A stretch of DNA of 64,000 nucleotides, taken from UBA6115 sp050953005 (GTDB lineage Bacteria > Bacillota > Clostridia > Christensenellales > Aristaeellaceae). Under the pieces are notes generated by a model that worked only from the letters and a program-made list of their open reading frames with translations, made no database searches and was not told where the DNA came from. Numbering within the stretch: position 1 is the stretch's first letter; each line of letters begins with the position of its first letter. Below, in pieces: positions 51,498 to 59,655 of the stretch. The DNA lies in assembly GCA_050953005.1 (NCBI GenBank), contig JBMNLV010000008.1, positions 110,135 to 174,134 on the forward strand, read 5' to 3'. A program made the position numbers and the translations under genes.

Positions 51498-51992
51498 ATG
51501 CAACAAACCAAACAAGCGACCTTTAAGCAATATGTTTTGGCTGGTAACAGCCTGAAAAAACGTGAACGCATCCTTGTTTCTTCCCATGTGAATGTGGAGA
51601 ATCCGGGGGAAGAGGATGCCCGTGATGTATTTGTCGCCGGTGTACAAAAGCGTGAGTCATACCGGGTTTCTTTAAAATTTGCTGCTATAGCTGTGATGAT
51701 CTGTCTGATAATCAGTTTTGTGATGATAACCAATAAAACTGCCTTGACGCGACGTCTTGAAGGAGAGTATGCTCAACTGGGCGCTCGTTACCAGGCAGCG
51801 CAGATTGAACAGCAGCGTTTACAGGAGATTTTTAACCAAAAGAGTGATGCCTCAGGGATTTGCTATTACGCAGTACAAGCTTTGGGGATGCGTTTGGCTG
51901 GGTATGAAGAAACAATCGGCGTACACGCTGCAGGTTTGCCTGCAAGAATCCTGACAGATGTGTTTATGGGAAGCGCTTCCAACAACCATTAA
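51498..51992 (+). CDS. FtsL-like bitopic division protein
   Basis: 164 residues. There is a cytoplasmic segment of about 60 residues, one membrane helix (LKFAAIAVMICLIISFVMI, about 60-80), then a coiled coil (LTRRLEGEYAQLGARYQAAQIEQQRLQEIF in part) and a short tail. Sequence identity to FtsL is too low to claim, but topology and position after mraZ fit FtsL/DivIC-type subunits that bind FtsQ. Residues VQALGMRLAGYEETIGV resemble the end of some Firmicute septum proteins. SD GGAGAGG precedes the ATG. Confidence 0.65.
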   Translation: MQQTKQATFKQYVLAGNSLKKRERILVSSHVNVENPGEEDARDVFVAGVQKRESYRVSLKFAAIAVMICLIISFVMITNKTALTRRLEGEYAQLGARYQAAQIEQQRLQEIFNQKSDASGICYYAVQALGMRLAGYEETIGVHAAGLPARILTDVFMGSASNNH

Positions 51993-52013
51993 TATGATGG
52001 ATGAGGGGATAAG

Positions 52014-53489
52014 ATGAGGTTATCACAGCTGGCAGTTGAAGCGCTGGGATATGCTTTGGAGTTAACTGGCGATTGCGAGATCGGTTCCATCAGCGCAGAC
52101 AGCCGGGAACAAACAGAACAAGGACTATTTTTTTGCATTAAAGGTGCGCATTTTGATGCGCACCGCTTTGCGCCGCAGGCGATTAAAAACGGCGCTGTCG
52201 CCTTGGTTGTCAGTCAACTCCAAGAGGACCTGGATGTACCGCAACTGTTGGTTTCCAATGACCGTGCCGCGATGGCGCTGATATCACGCGCTTTTTATGG
52301 CTTTGCGGATAAGCAGCTTAAACTGATTGGCATTACTGGCACCAAGGGCAAAACCACCACAAGTTATCTGGTTAAGGCGATTCTTGAGGCAACGGGCAGT
52401 ATTTGTGGTTTGATTGGCACAACCGGCAATATGATTGGCAGCCAGTGGATGAATAGCAGCCTGACCACACCGGATCCAATAGAATTGCATAAAACCTTAC
52501 GGCTGATGGCAGATGCAGGTTGTGAATATATTGTCATGGAGGTATCTGCCCACGCGGTATGGATGCACAGGCTTGAAGGCTTGGTGTTTGAGGCTGGTTG
52601 CTTTACCAATCTTTCCCAGGATCACCTCGACTTTTTTGGAACCATGGAGGACTACTTTCAGGCTAAGCGCAAGTTTTTTATCAGCGGCGCAGTAAAAAAT
52701 GCTGTGATTTCTCTGGATGATCCTTGGGTTTATCGTATCAGCCAGGAACTGACTGTGCCCAAAATCACCTATGCGATTTGCACCAATGCTGATTTGTTCG
52801 CCCGGGATATTCAAATCGAGGAGGGAGGCGTATCCTTCATGCTCAGCCTGTGGAAGGACAGATACTATCCGGTTCATTTGCATTTGATGGGCATGTTCAA
52901 TATTTATAATGCCATTGCCGCTGCAGGCATTGGGTTGGTTGTGGGGGCGGATCCCGAAATCATCTGCCAGGCATTGGAAAGCGTTACAAATGTCCCGGGC
53001 AGAGCCGAGGTGTTGGATACCCATACCGAGTATAAGGTGGTGCTGGATTACTCCCATTCTCCGGATGCTCTGGAAAACATCCTTACCGCAATTCGCGAAT
53101 TCAACAAAGGCCGGCTGATTGTGGTCTTTGGTTGCGGTGGCGACCGTGACCAAAGCAAACGTCCAATCATGGGGGCTATCGCTGGGCGGTTGGCGGACCT
53201 GTCTATATTAACCAGTGACAATCCCCGGGCGGAGGATCCCCTTGACATTCTGGTGGCAATTGAGGAGGGGATCAAGCCCACTGGCGGGCGTTATGAGGTT
53301 ATAGAAAATCGCCGTGAAGCCATTGCACGTGCGCTACGCGCAGCTGCACCTGGTGATGTGGTGCTGTTGGCAGGCAAGGGGCATGAGACTTATCAGGAGA
53401 TCGCGGGTGTGAAGCGTCCTTTTGATGAGAAGATTGTGGTTTCTCAGCTGCTGAAGGAGATTATGGCGGAGGATGCGCGGCATGCTTGA
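52014..53489 (+). CDS. murE: UDP-MurNAc-tripeptide synthetase, meso-DAP adding
   Basis: 491 residues, Mur ligase fold. It has SISADSREQTEQGLFF, the P-loop GITGTKGKTTT, SLTTPDPIEL, MEVSAHAVWMHRL and FTNLSQDHLDFFG. The specificity loop TSDNPRAEDP carries D402-N403-P404-R405, the signature for meso-diaminopimelate rather than lysine. It adds the third residue of the stem peptide in the cytoplasm. SD-bearing ATG 52014 lies 21 bases after the FtsL-like gene. The stop overlaps mraY. Confidence 0.95.
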   Translation: MRLSQLAVEALGYALELTGDCEIGSISADSREQTEQGLFFCIKGAHFDAHRFAPQAIKNGAVALVVSQLQEDLDVPQLLVSNDRAAMALISRAFYGFADKQLKLIGITGTKGKTTTSYLVKAILEATGSICGLIGTTGNMIGSQWMNSSLTTPDPIELHKTLRLMADAGCEYIVMEVSAHAVWMHRLEGLVFEAGCFTNLSQDHLDFFGTMEDYFQAKRKFFISGAVKNAVISLDDPWVYRISQELTVPKITYAICTNADLFARDIQIEEGGVSFMLSLWKDRYYPVHLHLMGMFNIYNAIAAAGIGLVVGADPEIICQALESVTNVPGRAEVLDTHTEYKVVLDYSHSPDALENILTAIREFNKGRLIVVFGCGGDRDQSKRPIMGAIAGRLADLSILTSDNPRAEDPLDILVAIEEGIKPTGGRYEVIENRREAIARALRAAAPGDVVLLAGKGHETYQEIAGVKRPFDEKIVVSQLLKEIMAEDARHA

Positions 53490-54465
53490 ATTTCTCAGCG
53501 GGGCTATTGCGCTGGTCGTTGTATTGTTGCTGATGCCTGGTTTTATACGATTTGCCAAAGAGCGGGGAATGATTCAGCCTGGGTATGATTTAGGGCCGGA
53601 TTCCTTTAAAAAAAAGGAAAAGCCACCAAATATGGGCGGGATAGTCATAGCCTTTGCTGTTTTGCTTTCCGCCTTGATAACGGGTGTTGTGTCTGGCACG
53701 GCAGACAAGATATTGTTGCTGATGTTCGCGGCACTGGGCAGTCTGGCTATCGGTTTTGCGGATGACTATATCAAAGATGTTCAGCGGCATCATGATGGGT
53801 TAAAGCCCCGTTATAAACTGATAGGACAGACTGTGGTAGGATTTGTGTTTTCCCTGATTGCTGCCAGTTTGCTGGGCACGGCTATTCATCTGCCGTTTAC
53901 CAAAACAACCTTGGAGTTGTCATATGCTTATGTGCCTTTGATGACATTCTTGTTTGTTTTTATGACCAACTCGGCTAACCTGCAAGACGGCGTGGATGGG
54001 CTGATGGGATCTGTCACTATGGTAGGAAGCGCTGCGTTGGGGGCCATTGCAGTCATCATCGCGGGTGGCAGTATGGGTAATCCTGGCATCGCCTATACCT
54101 GTTTTGCGCTCAGCGGTGCGTCCATCGGTTTTTTGTTTTTTAACCAACATCCTGCGAAGATCTACATGGGAGATACCGGCTCCATGTTCATTGGAGGCTT
54201 GCTGACAGGCGCGGCTATGCTGCTGCGCTTGCAGCTGTGGCTGCTGCCTTTGTGCTTTACTATGATTTTATCCTCGCTGTCCGTCATTGCACAACGTTTG
54301 TATTTTAAATTGAGCGGAGGCAAACGTCTGATCAAAATGTCGCCTCTTCATCATCATTTTGAAATGTGTGGCTGGAGTGAAAACACTATCGCAAGACGAT
54401 ATACTTTATCAATTCTTTTATTGTCTTTAATCGCCGCGTTGGCGGCAATCCCCATTGCGCCATAA
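53482..54465 (+). CDS. mraY: Phospho-N-acetylmuramoyl-pentapeptide transferase
   Basis: 327 residues with about ten membrane helices. The catalytic segments are KKKEKPPNMGGIVI, GFADDYIKDV (the aspartate pair), TNSANLQDGVDGLMG, FLFFNQHPAKIYMGDTGSM and the C-terminal histidine cluster MSPLHHHFEMCGW. It forms lipid I from UDP-MurNAc-pentapeptide and undecaprenyl phosphate. The start is ATG 53482, nine bases after GGAGG at 53468-53472; ATG 53473 abuts the SD. murF, which normally comes before mraY, is absent. Confidence 0.96.
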   Translation: MLEFLSGAIALVVVLLLMPGFIRFAKERGMIQPGYDLGPDSFKKKEKPPNMGGIVIAFAVLLSALITGVVSGTADKILLLMFAALGSLAIGFADDYIKDVQRHHDGLKPRYKLIGQTVVGFVFSLIAASLLGTAIHLPFTKTTLELSYAYVPLMTFLFVFMTNSANLQDGVDGLMGSVTMVGSAALGAIAVIIAGGSMGNPGIAYTCFALSGASIGFLFFNQHPAKIYMGDTGSMFIGGLLTGAAMLLRLQLWLLPLCFTMILSSLSVIAQRLYFKLSGGKRLIKMSPLHHHFEMCGWSENTIARRYTLSILLLSLIAALAAIPIAP

Positions 54466-54480
54466 AAAGGGGAGCTGAAC

Positions 54481-55926
54481 ATGCTGAATTCACCACCTTA
54501 TGAGCGATTTAATCCTCTTGCCAAAACAATGTTTTCAGGTAAACGGGTTTTGGTGGTAGGTGCAGCGCGCAGCGGACTGGCTGCAGCAGAACTGTTGCTG
54601 GAATTGGGGGCATATGTGTTGCTCAACGACCGAAAACCCCTGACATCTCTGGGCGTTATGCCGCAAGCTTTGCAGCATGAACGTTGCAGCTTGTTCCTGG
54701 GTGAACCGGCGGATCCGCTTCTAACAAAAACGGATATGATGCTGATCAGCCCGGGAATTCCCATCACTGCGCCACTGGTGCAAATGGCGCAAAAGCAAGG
54801 CATCCGGATTTGGGGTGAACTGGACTTTGCGGCTTTCTGTGCTGTGCAGGATATTTTGGCAGTAAGCGGCACCAATGGCAAAACAACCACCGTGTCCCTG
54901 CTTGGAGAGATGCTTAATCAATCAGGCCGAATTGCCCATGTAGCCGGAAACATCGGATATCCATTGTCTGCTGCGGTGCTGTGTGCCAAGCCGGAGGATG
55001 TTTTGATTGCTGAGGTATCTAGTTTTCAATTGGAGACTACCAGCAATTTTCATCCCCGGATTGCTGCCCTGCTCAATATCACGCCGGATCACCTTGACCG
55101 TCACTTGACGATGGCAGCATATATTGGGTTAAAAAAACGCCTGTTTGACAACATGGCAACGGGTGACGCTGCCGTGCTGAACTATGATGACGAGATAGTA
55201 CGTGGTATGGCGGGCGAGGTTTCTCCTGCAACGGTATGGTTTTCACGTACCGGTGCGGAAGTTGACGGTGCGGTATTTGATGGCGATGCTATCTGCTGGA
55301 GAACAAATGGCGGAATCCGCCCTTTGTGTGCAGTGGCTGATTTAAAAATCCCCGGCGCGCACAATATTGAAAATACCTTGGCTGCAACTGCCATGGCCAG
55401 TCTGTATGGGGTTCCGCTTCAGGTGATAGCTTATGTTTTGAAGCGTTTCCGTGGGGTGGAGCATCGCATTGAGTTTGTGGAAGAGCTTTTCGGAGCCCGT
55501 TGGCTAAATGACTCAAAGGGCACTAATCCGGATTCTACAATCAAGGCTGTAGAAGCGATGAAGGCCCCCACTGTGCTTATTGCAGGCGGATACGACAAGC
55601 AGGTTCCTTTTGATGCGCTGGCTGCTTCCATCCAACAATCCGGGCAGATTAAGAAGGTTGTTCTGATGGGGCAAACTGCTCCAAAGATCGAACAGGCTCT
55701 TCGCCAGGAAGGTTTTAATCAGATTATTCTTGCAACAAGTCTGGAAGAAGCTGTGGGCATAGCTGCTTCTTTTGCACAGACAGGTGGCAACGTGTTGTTT
55801 TCCCCGGCATGCGCGTCATTTGATATGTTCACTGACTACGAGCAACGGGGAAGAATGTTTAAGCAACTGGTCAGACAAATGGCGTCATGGAGGACACACG
55901 ATGCAAATGCCCCCAAGCCCTCCTGA
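54481..55926 (+). CDS. murD: UDP-N-acetylmuramoylalanine--D-glutamate ligase
   Basis: 481 residues. The N-terminal Rossmann domain has VLVVGAARSGLAAAELL, the central P-loop is VSGTNGKTTTVSLLGEML, then AEVSSFQLETT and NITPDHLDRH, and the C-terminal domain has WLNDSKGTNPDSTIKA and LIAGGYDKQVPF. It adds D-glutamate to UDP-MurNAc-L-Ala. ATG 54481 has AAAAGGGGAG upstream. The last 26 bases overlap the ftsQ start. Confidence 0.96.
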   Translation: MLNSPPYERFNPLAKTMFSGKRVLVVGAARSGLAAAELLLELGAYVLLNDRKPLTSLGVMPQALQHERCSLFLGEPADPLLTKTDMMLISPGIPITAPLVQMAQKQGIRIWGELDFAAFCAVQDILAVSGTNGKTTTVSLLGEMLNQSGRIAHVAGNIGYPLSAAVLCAKPEDVLIAEVSSFQLETTSNFHPRIAALLNITPDHLDRHLTMAAYIGLKKRLFDNMATGDAAVLNYDDEIVRGMAGEVSPATVWFSRTGAEVDGAVFDGDAICWRTNGGIRPLCAVADLKIPGAHNIENTLAATAMASLYGVPLQVIAYVLKRFRGVEHRIEFVEELFGARWLNDSKGTNPDSTIKAVEAMKAPTVLIAGGYDKQVPFDALAASIQQSGQIKKVVLMGQTAPKIEQALRQEGFNQIILATSLEEAVGIAASFAQTGGNVLFSPACASFDMFTDYEQRGRMFKQLVRQMASWRTHDANAPKPS

Positions 55927-56806
55927 AAATAAGACCTATCACAGCGGCAGCTCATTACCGCATCCGGATTCAAACTGGAATCAACCTGCTGGTGATGGAA
56001 GCATGTCCCTTGGGGATCAGTATGACTCACAGGATGGGCTACATACATCTAACCAGGAGGATTCCCTTCCGGTAAAAAACCGCAGCCGCATCATTAAGAC
56101 AAGTATCATAGCGCTGGCTGTGGTTGCCATTGTTTTGTTGATCTGCACTCAAGTTTTATCCATCCGAACGGTACGAATTTTTGGATTGTCATCTTTACCT
56201 CAGGAAACTGCCATCAGCCTGGCTGGATTAGACAAAAGTATGTTTTATTTTACGCTGCGGGAAGATGATATCAGCAGGGCGATCAATGCCAATCGTTATC
56301 TTGTGTACCAAGGTATGGAGAAGATTTTCCCGAACACGCTCAATATTACCGTGATTGAACGAAGGCCGCTTGCTTTTTTTACACATCTGGGAGTGGGCTA
56401 TATTTTAAGCCAGGATGGGATCATCCTCGAACAGACGCGTGAGCTACGTGATGGCAAGGATCTGATGCAGGTCAATGGTTTGGCGGTTTGGGGTCAACAA
56501 GCTCTTGGCACCCTGCCTGCCAGTACTGATCCTATCCAGTCAGAAACCTTGGTCGATTTGTTTGAGCAACTGCTTGTTTGGGGTTTTGAAGACCAACTCA
56601 GCAATGTCGACATTGCCCAAAGCATGAACATCTCCATGCAGACCAAGGATGGGTTTACCATCAACCTGGGGACGACTGAGCAGTTGCATGCCAAAATCGG
56701 AACGGTATCTTCAGTTGTCAACGCACTGCGTAGCCGTCAAATGTCCGGTGGTATCATTGAAGCCACGCTGCCTGGTGAAGCCACCTACCGCGCACAACCG
56801 CAATGA
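55901..56806 (+). CDS. ftsQ: FtsQ/DivIB, cell division protein
   Basis: 301 residues. A polar cytoplasmic N-terminus of about 65 residues precedes one membrane helix (IKTSIIALAVVAIVLLICTQVL). A POTRA domain follows (IRTVRIFGLSSLPQETAISLAGL), then the FtsQ/DivIB beta domain (ITVIERRPLAFF, LSQDGIILE, and a final GFTINLGTTEQLHAKI). It links early and late divisome parts with FtsL/FtsB partners. The start is ATG 55901 with GGAGG at 55888-55892, inside the end of murD. It ends the mraZ-to-ftsQ transcript. Confidence 0.9.
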   Translation: MQMPPSPPENKTYHSGSSLPHPDSNWNQPAGDGSMSLGDQYDSQDGLHTSNQEDSLPVKNRSRIIKTSIIALAVVAIVLLICTQVLSIRTVRIFGLSSLPQETAISLAGLDKSMFYFTLREDDISRAINANRYLVYQGMEKIFPNTLNITVIERRPLAFFTHLGVGYILSQDGIILEQTRELRDGKDLMQVNGLAVWGQQALGTLPASTDPIQSETLVDLFEQLLVWGFEDQLSNVDIAQSMNISMQTKDGFTINLGTTEQLHAKIGTVSSVVNALRSRQMSGGIIEATLPGEATYRAQPQ

Positions 56807-56809
56807 AGT

Positions 56810-56830
56810 AAAATCGTCCGGATTTTTTGT
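56810..56830 (+). terminator. Weak terminator-like hairpin after ftsQ
   Basis: AAAATC at 56810-56815 pairs with GATTTT at 56821-56826 around GTCCG and is followed by more T residues. It is AT-rich and may only partly stop transcription. Confidence 0.4.
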
Positions 56831-56864
56831 CTTTTGATCAGACTTTGATAATGCTTGAAATGAC

Positions 56865-56893
56865 TTGCGCATTTATCACAAAAAGGTTACAAT
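56865..56893 (+). promoter_or_regulatory. Sigma-A promoter of ftsA-ftsZ
   Basis: TTGCGC at 56865-56870, a 17-base spacer, and TACAAT at 56888-56893. It gives a leader of about 80 bases. Confidence 0.72.
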
Positions 56894-56903
56894 GCCATTA
56901 TTA

Positions 56904-56926
56904 GGATCATTATGTTTAAGTGATCC
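56904..56926 (+). repeat. Inverted repeat in the ftsA leader
   Basis: GGATCA at 56904-56909 and TGATCC at 56921-56926 flank an 11-base loop, just after the predicted transcription start. It could be an operator or an RNA hairpin. Confidence 0.6.
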
Positions 56927-56981
56927 GCGATGTTAGTCGGTTTTTCAGACCTTTAGTAGCCCAAGAAAGGGAGAGTTTGTG

Positions 56982-58160
56982 ATGAGGAGCACAATCAGCG
57001 TCATAGATTTTGGCACCAGCAAAATCGTTGCACTGATCGCTGAGGTCAGCGCAAGACAGCGCTGTGATATCATAGGAGCTGGCACAACCACTTACGACGG
57101 ATATACCAATTCGCGGTGGAATAACGCGGCTCAGGTCAATGAATCCATCAGCGCCGCTATCGCAAGCGCCGAAGAACAGGCAAGAACCTCGGTCAAGAAT
57201 GTGTTTGTGGGAGTTCCCGGACAGTTTTCCAAGGTCTATTCATTTGAGGTCAAAGTGGATTTGCAGGGTGCCGATCCAAGGGTGACCAACCGCGACATTG
57301 CTGCTTTGTTTGCTTTGGCGGATGAGCAGGTACAAGGCATCCCCGGAACCCCCATTCATCGCAGTCCGGCGTGGTTCGTGGTGGACGATGGCAAGAAGAC
57401 CCTGGAGCCGCTTAATCAGCACGGCAATGAGTTGCGTGCCTTGATTTCCTTTGTTGTCGCTGACCGCTTTTTTATTGAGGACATTACCCAGCGCCTGCTT
57501 GCTGTCGGCAAGACAGCCGCAGGTTTTTTCTCTACTCCGATGGGCAAGGCAATGCTGTTCATTTCAGAAACTGACCGCGATAGAACCGCTTTGTTAATCG
57601 ATATTGGGTACCTGAATACCGACGTCATGGCGGTGGAAGGCGATGCCATTATTTTCCACAAGACTATTCCTTTAGGGGGAGGACATATCGCTGCAGATTT
57701 AGCCTATGGTCTGGAGATTCCACTTGACAGCGCTGAGCAAATCAAACGTAGCTTTGAGTTTGGTCCGGGCAGTACAAAACACAGTTTTGATGTGTTACTG
57801 TCAAATGGCGTTTCACAAACCTTTACCCGCGACAAAGTGGCGGAGGTGCTCTTGCCCCGGGCGGATGAGATTTGTGAAAAAATCATTGAAGCAATCAAGG
57901 AGTCCTCTGTCCGGCTGGGCAACTGGTCACCCGTTTACTTAACTGGTGGCGGCTTGGCCATCAACAAAGGGGGGCGGGAATACCTGTCCGAGAAGATGGA
58001 ACGCCCGGTCAGAGAATTGCCGCGCAAGGCAGTCAAACTGTCCAGCGCCATTTATTCCAGTTCCTTAGGGTTGCTGGATTTGATTATTGATACTAAGAAT
58101 ACTGCTAACGCGAACCAGTCTGGGCTGCGCGGTTTCTTCCGCAGTTTGTTCAATGGCTGA
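56982..58160 (+). CDS. ftsA: FtsA, actin-like divisome anchor
   Basis: 392 residues. ASKHA motifs: ISVIDFGTSKIVALIAE, the SHS2 (1C) region with NVFVGVPGQF, LLIDIGYLNTDVMAVEG, TIPLGGGHIAADLAYG and VYLTGGGLAINKGG. The C-terminal GLRGFFRSLFNG is the amphipathic membrane-binding helix that tethers FtsZ. Motifs are somewhat diverged (GYLNTD in place of GGGTTD-type phosphate 2). The start is ATG 56982, or GTG 56979; AAAGGGAG is at 56964-56971. ftsZ starts 31 bases after its stop. Confidence 0.9.
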   Translation: MRSTISVIDFGTSKIVALIAEVSARQRCDIIGAGTTTYDGYTNSRWNNAAQVNESISAAIASAEEQARTSVKNVFVGVPGQFSKVYSFEVKVDLQGADPRVTNRDIAALFALADEQVQGIPGTPIHRSPAWFVVDDGKKTLEPLNQHGNELRALISFVVADRFFIEDITQRLLAVGKTAAGFFSTPMGKAMLFISETDRDRTALLIDIGYLNTDVMAVEGDAIIFHKTIPLGGGHIAADLAYGLEIPLDSAEQIKRSFEFGPGSTKHSFDVLLSNGVSQTFTRDKVAEVLLPRADEICEKIIEAIKESSVRLGNWSPVYLTGGGLAINKGGREYLSEKMERPVRELPRKAVKLSSAIYSSSLGLLDLIIDTKNTANANQSGLRGFFRSLFNG

Positions 58161-58191
58161 AAGAATTAGCAAACGCAAAGGGGGGCCTTCC

Positions 58192-59562
58192 ATGCAGATT
58201 AAGCAAGTGGAGCCTGAAGCAACTACCAATTTCGCATCTATTAAGGTCGTCGGTTGTGGTGGCGGTGGCGCGAATGCGGTCAACCGCATGGTGGACGCTG
58301 GTTTGAAAGGCGTGGAGTTTATCGCAATAAACACCGATAAGCAAGCTTTGTCTACATCACGTGCGGATAAAAAGATTCAGATAGGTGAGAAACTGACAAA
58401 GGGGCTTGGCGCGGGTGCGGTGCCCGAAATTGGCAAACGCGCGGCTGAGGAAAGCCGTGAGGAAATTGCTCAGCAGCTTAAAGGCGCGGATTTGGTCTTC
58501 GTTACCGCTGGAATGGGTGGTGGTACCGGAACCGGCGCAGCCCCCGTTGTTGCGGACATTGCCCGTGATCTTAACTGTCTGACTATTGCCGTAGTGACCA
58601 AGCCTTTCCAGTTTGAAGGCAAACAGCGCATGCGCAACGCTGAAAGCGGCATTAATGAGCTCAAGCAGTATGTAGATACCCTGGTTGTTATTCCCAATGA
58701 CCGTTTATTGGAAGTTGTGGCTCGTGGCACTTCAATGTTAGAGGCTTTCCGCGTGGCAGATGACGTTCTCCGTCAGGGCATCCAGGGTATTTCCGACTTG
58801 ATTGCGTTACCTGCGCTTATCAACCTGGATTTTGCGGATGTTAAAACTGTAATGGAATCTGGTGGAATGGCCCACATCGGTATTGGTATTGGCAAGGGTG
58901 AGAATCGCACCTCTGAGGCTGCCAAGGCTGCTATTGCCAGTCCGTTGTTAGAAACCAAGATTGATGGCGCCCGAGCCCTGCTGATAAATATTACCGGCTC
59001 TGAGGACATTGGTATTCTGGAAATCAACGAGGCTGCCCGCCTTGTCCAGGAAAGCGCAGACAGCGAAGCAAATATTATCTTTGGTGCCGGAATTGACAGT
59101 ACCCTCAAGGATGAGATTCATATCACGGTTATTGCGACCGGCTTTGAAAAGAGCGCCTTCCCGTCGCGTGAGCCAAAGAAAAAGCCTTTTAAAACCTCCA
59201 TTCCCTATGGCAGCGCGACTGCAGCCATGAACCCTTATGAGAACCGTACTCCCCTGGAGAAGCAGGAGACACCGGCGTTTGAAGCGCCCAATGTGCAAAA
59301 CTTCTATGACAGCCAGGAAGCATCCTATTTCCCGGGCGCCAATCGTCCCGCGCCTCAAATGCCACCGGTGGCAGGCGGCATGCCGCAGTCCCAGACAGGT
59401 ACTCCGTTCTATCAACAGCCCTATCCTCAGGTACAGCAGGCGCCGCAGTACCAGGCAGCGCAACAGCCAGCTTTCGCACCCTACCAACAGCAACAGTCAC
59501 AACAATCAGAAAAGGACGATTTGGGCGTACCGGCTTATTTGCGCCGCAGTGTAAAAAAATAA
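58192..59562 (+). CDS. ftsZ: FtsZ, tubulin-like division GTPase
   Basis: 456 residues. KVVGCGGGGANAVNRMV opens the GTP-binding domain, the tubulin signature GGGTGTG lies near 109-115, and the T7 loop region is NLDFADVKTVM. From about residue 325 a long linker rich in Gln, Pro and Tyr leads to the conserved tail DDLGVPAYLRRSVKK, which binds FtsA. It forms the Z-ring. The start is ATG 58192 with AAAGGGGGG upstream; an earlier ATG at 58153 overlaps ftsA without an SD. A strong terminator follows. Confidence 0.97.
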   Translation: MQIKQVEPEATTNFASIKVVGCGGGGANAVNRMVDAGLKGVEFIAINTDKQALSTSRADKKIQIGEKLTKGLGAGAVPEIGKRAAEESREEIAQQLKGADLVFVTAGMGGGTGTGAAPVVADIARDLNCLTIAVVTKPFQFEGKQRMRNAESGINELKQYVDTLVVIPNDRLLEVVARGTSMLEAFRVADDVLRQGIQGISDLIALPALINLDFADVKTVMESGGMAHIGIGIGKGENRTSEAAKAAIASPLLETKIDGARALLINITGSEDIGILEINEAARLVQESADSEANIIFGAGIDSTLKDEIHITVIATGFEKSAFPSREPKKKPFKTSIPYGSATAAMNPYENRTPLEKQETPAFEAPNVQNFYDSQEASYFPGANRPAPQMPPVAGGMPQSQTGTPFYQQPYPQVQQAPQYQAAQQPAFAPYQQQQSQQSEKDDLGVPAYLRRSVKK

Positions 59563-59600
59563 ACACTGCATCAATTCAACGGATCATAAAAGAAATCAAA

Positions 59601-59648
59601 GGGGCTGTAGCAATTTTCTATTCTGCTACAGCCCCACTTGCATTTTTT
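59601..59648. terminator. Bidirectional terminator between ftsZ and pgi
   Basis: GGGGCTGTAGCA at 59601-59612 pairs perfectly with TGCTACAGCCCC at 59624-59635 (12 bp, 11-base loop). ATTTTTT follows on the plus side and TTTGATTTCTTTT on the minus side, so it can end both convergent transcripts. Confidence 0.92.
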
Positions 59649-59655
59649 ACTGTGA

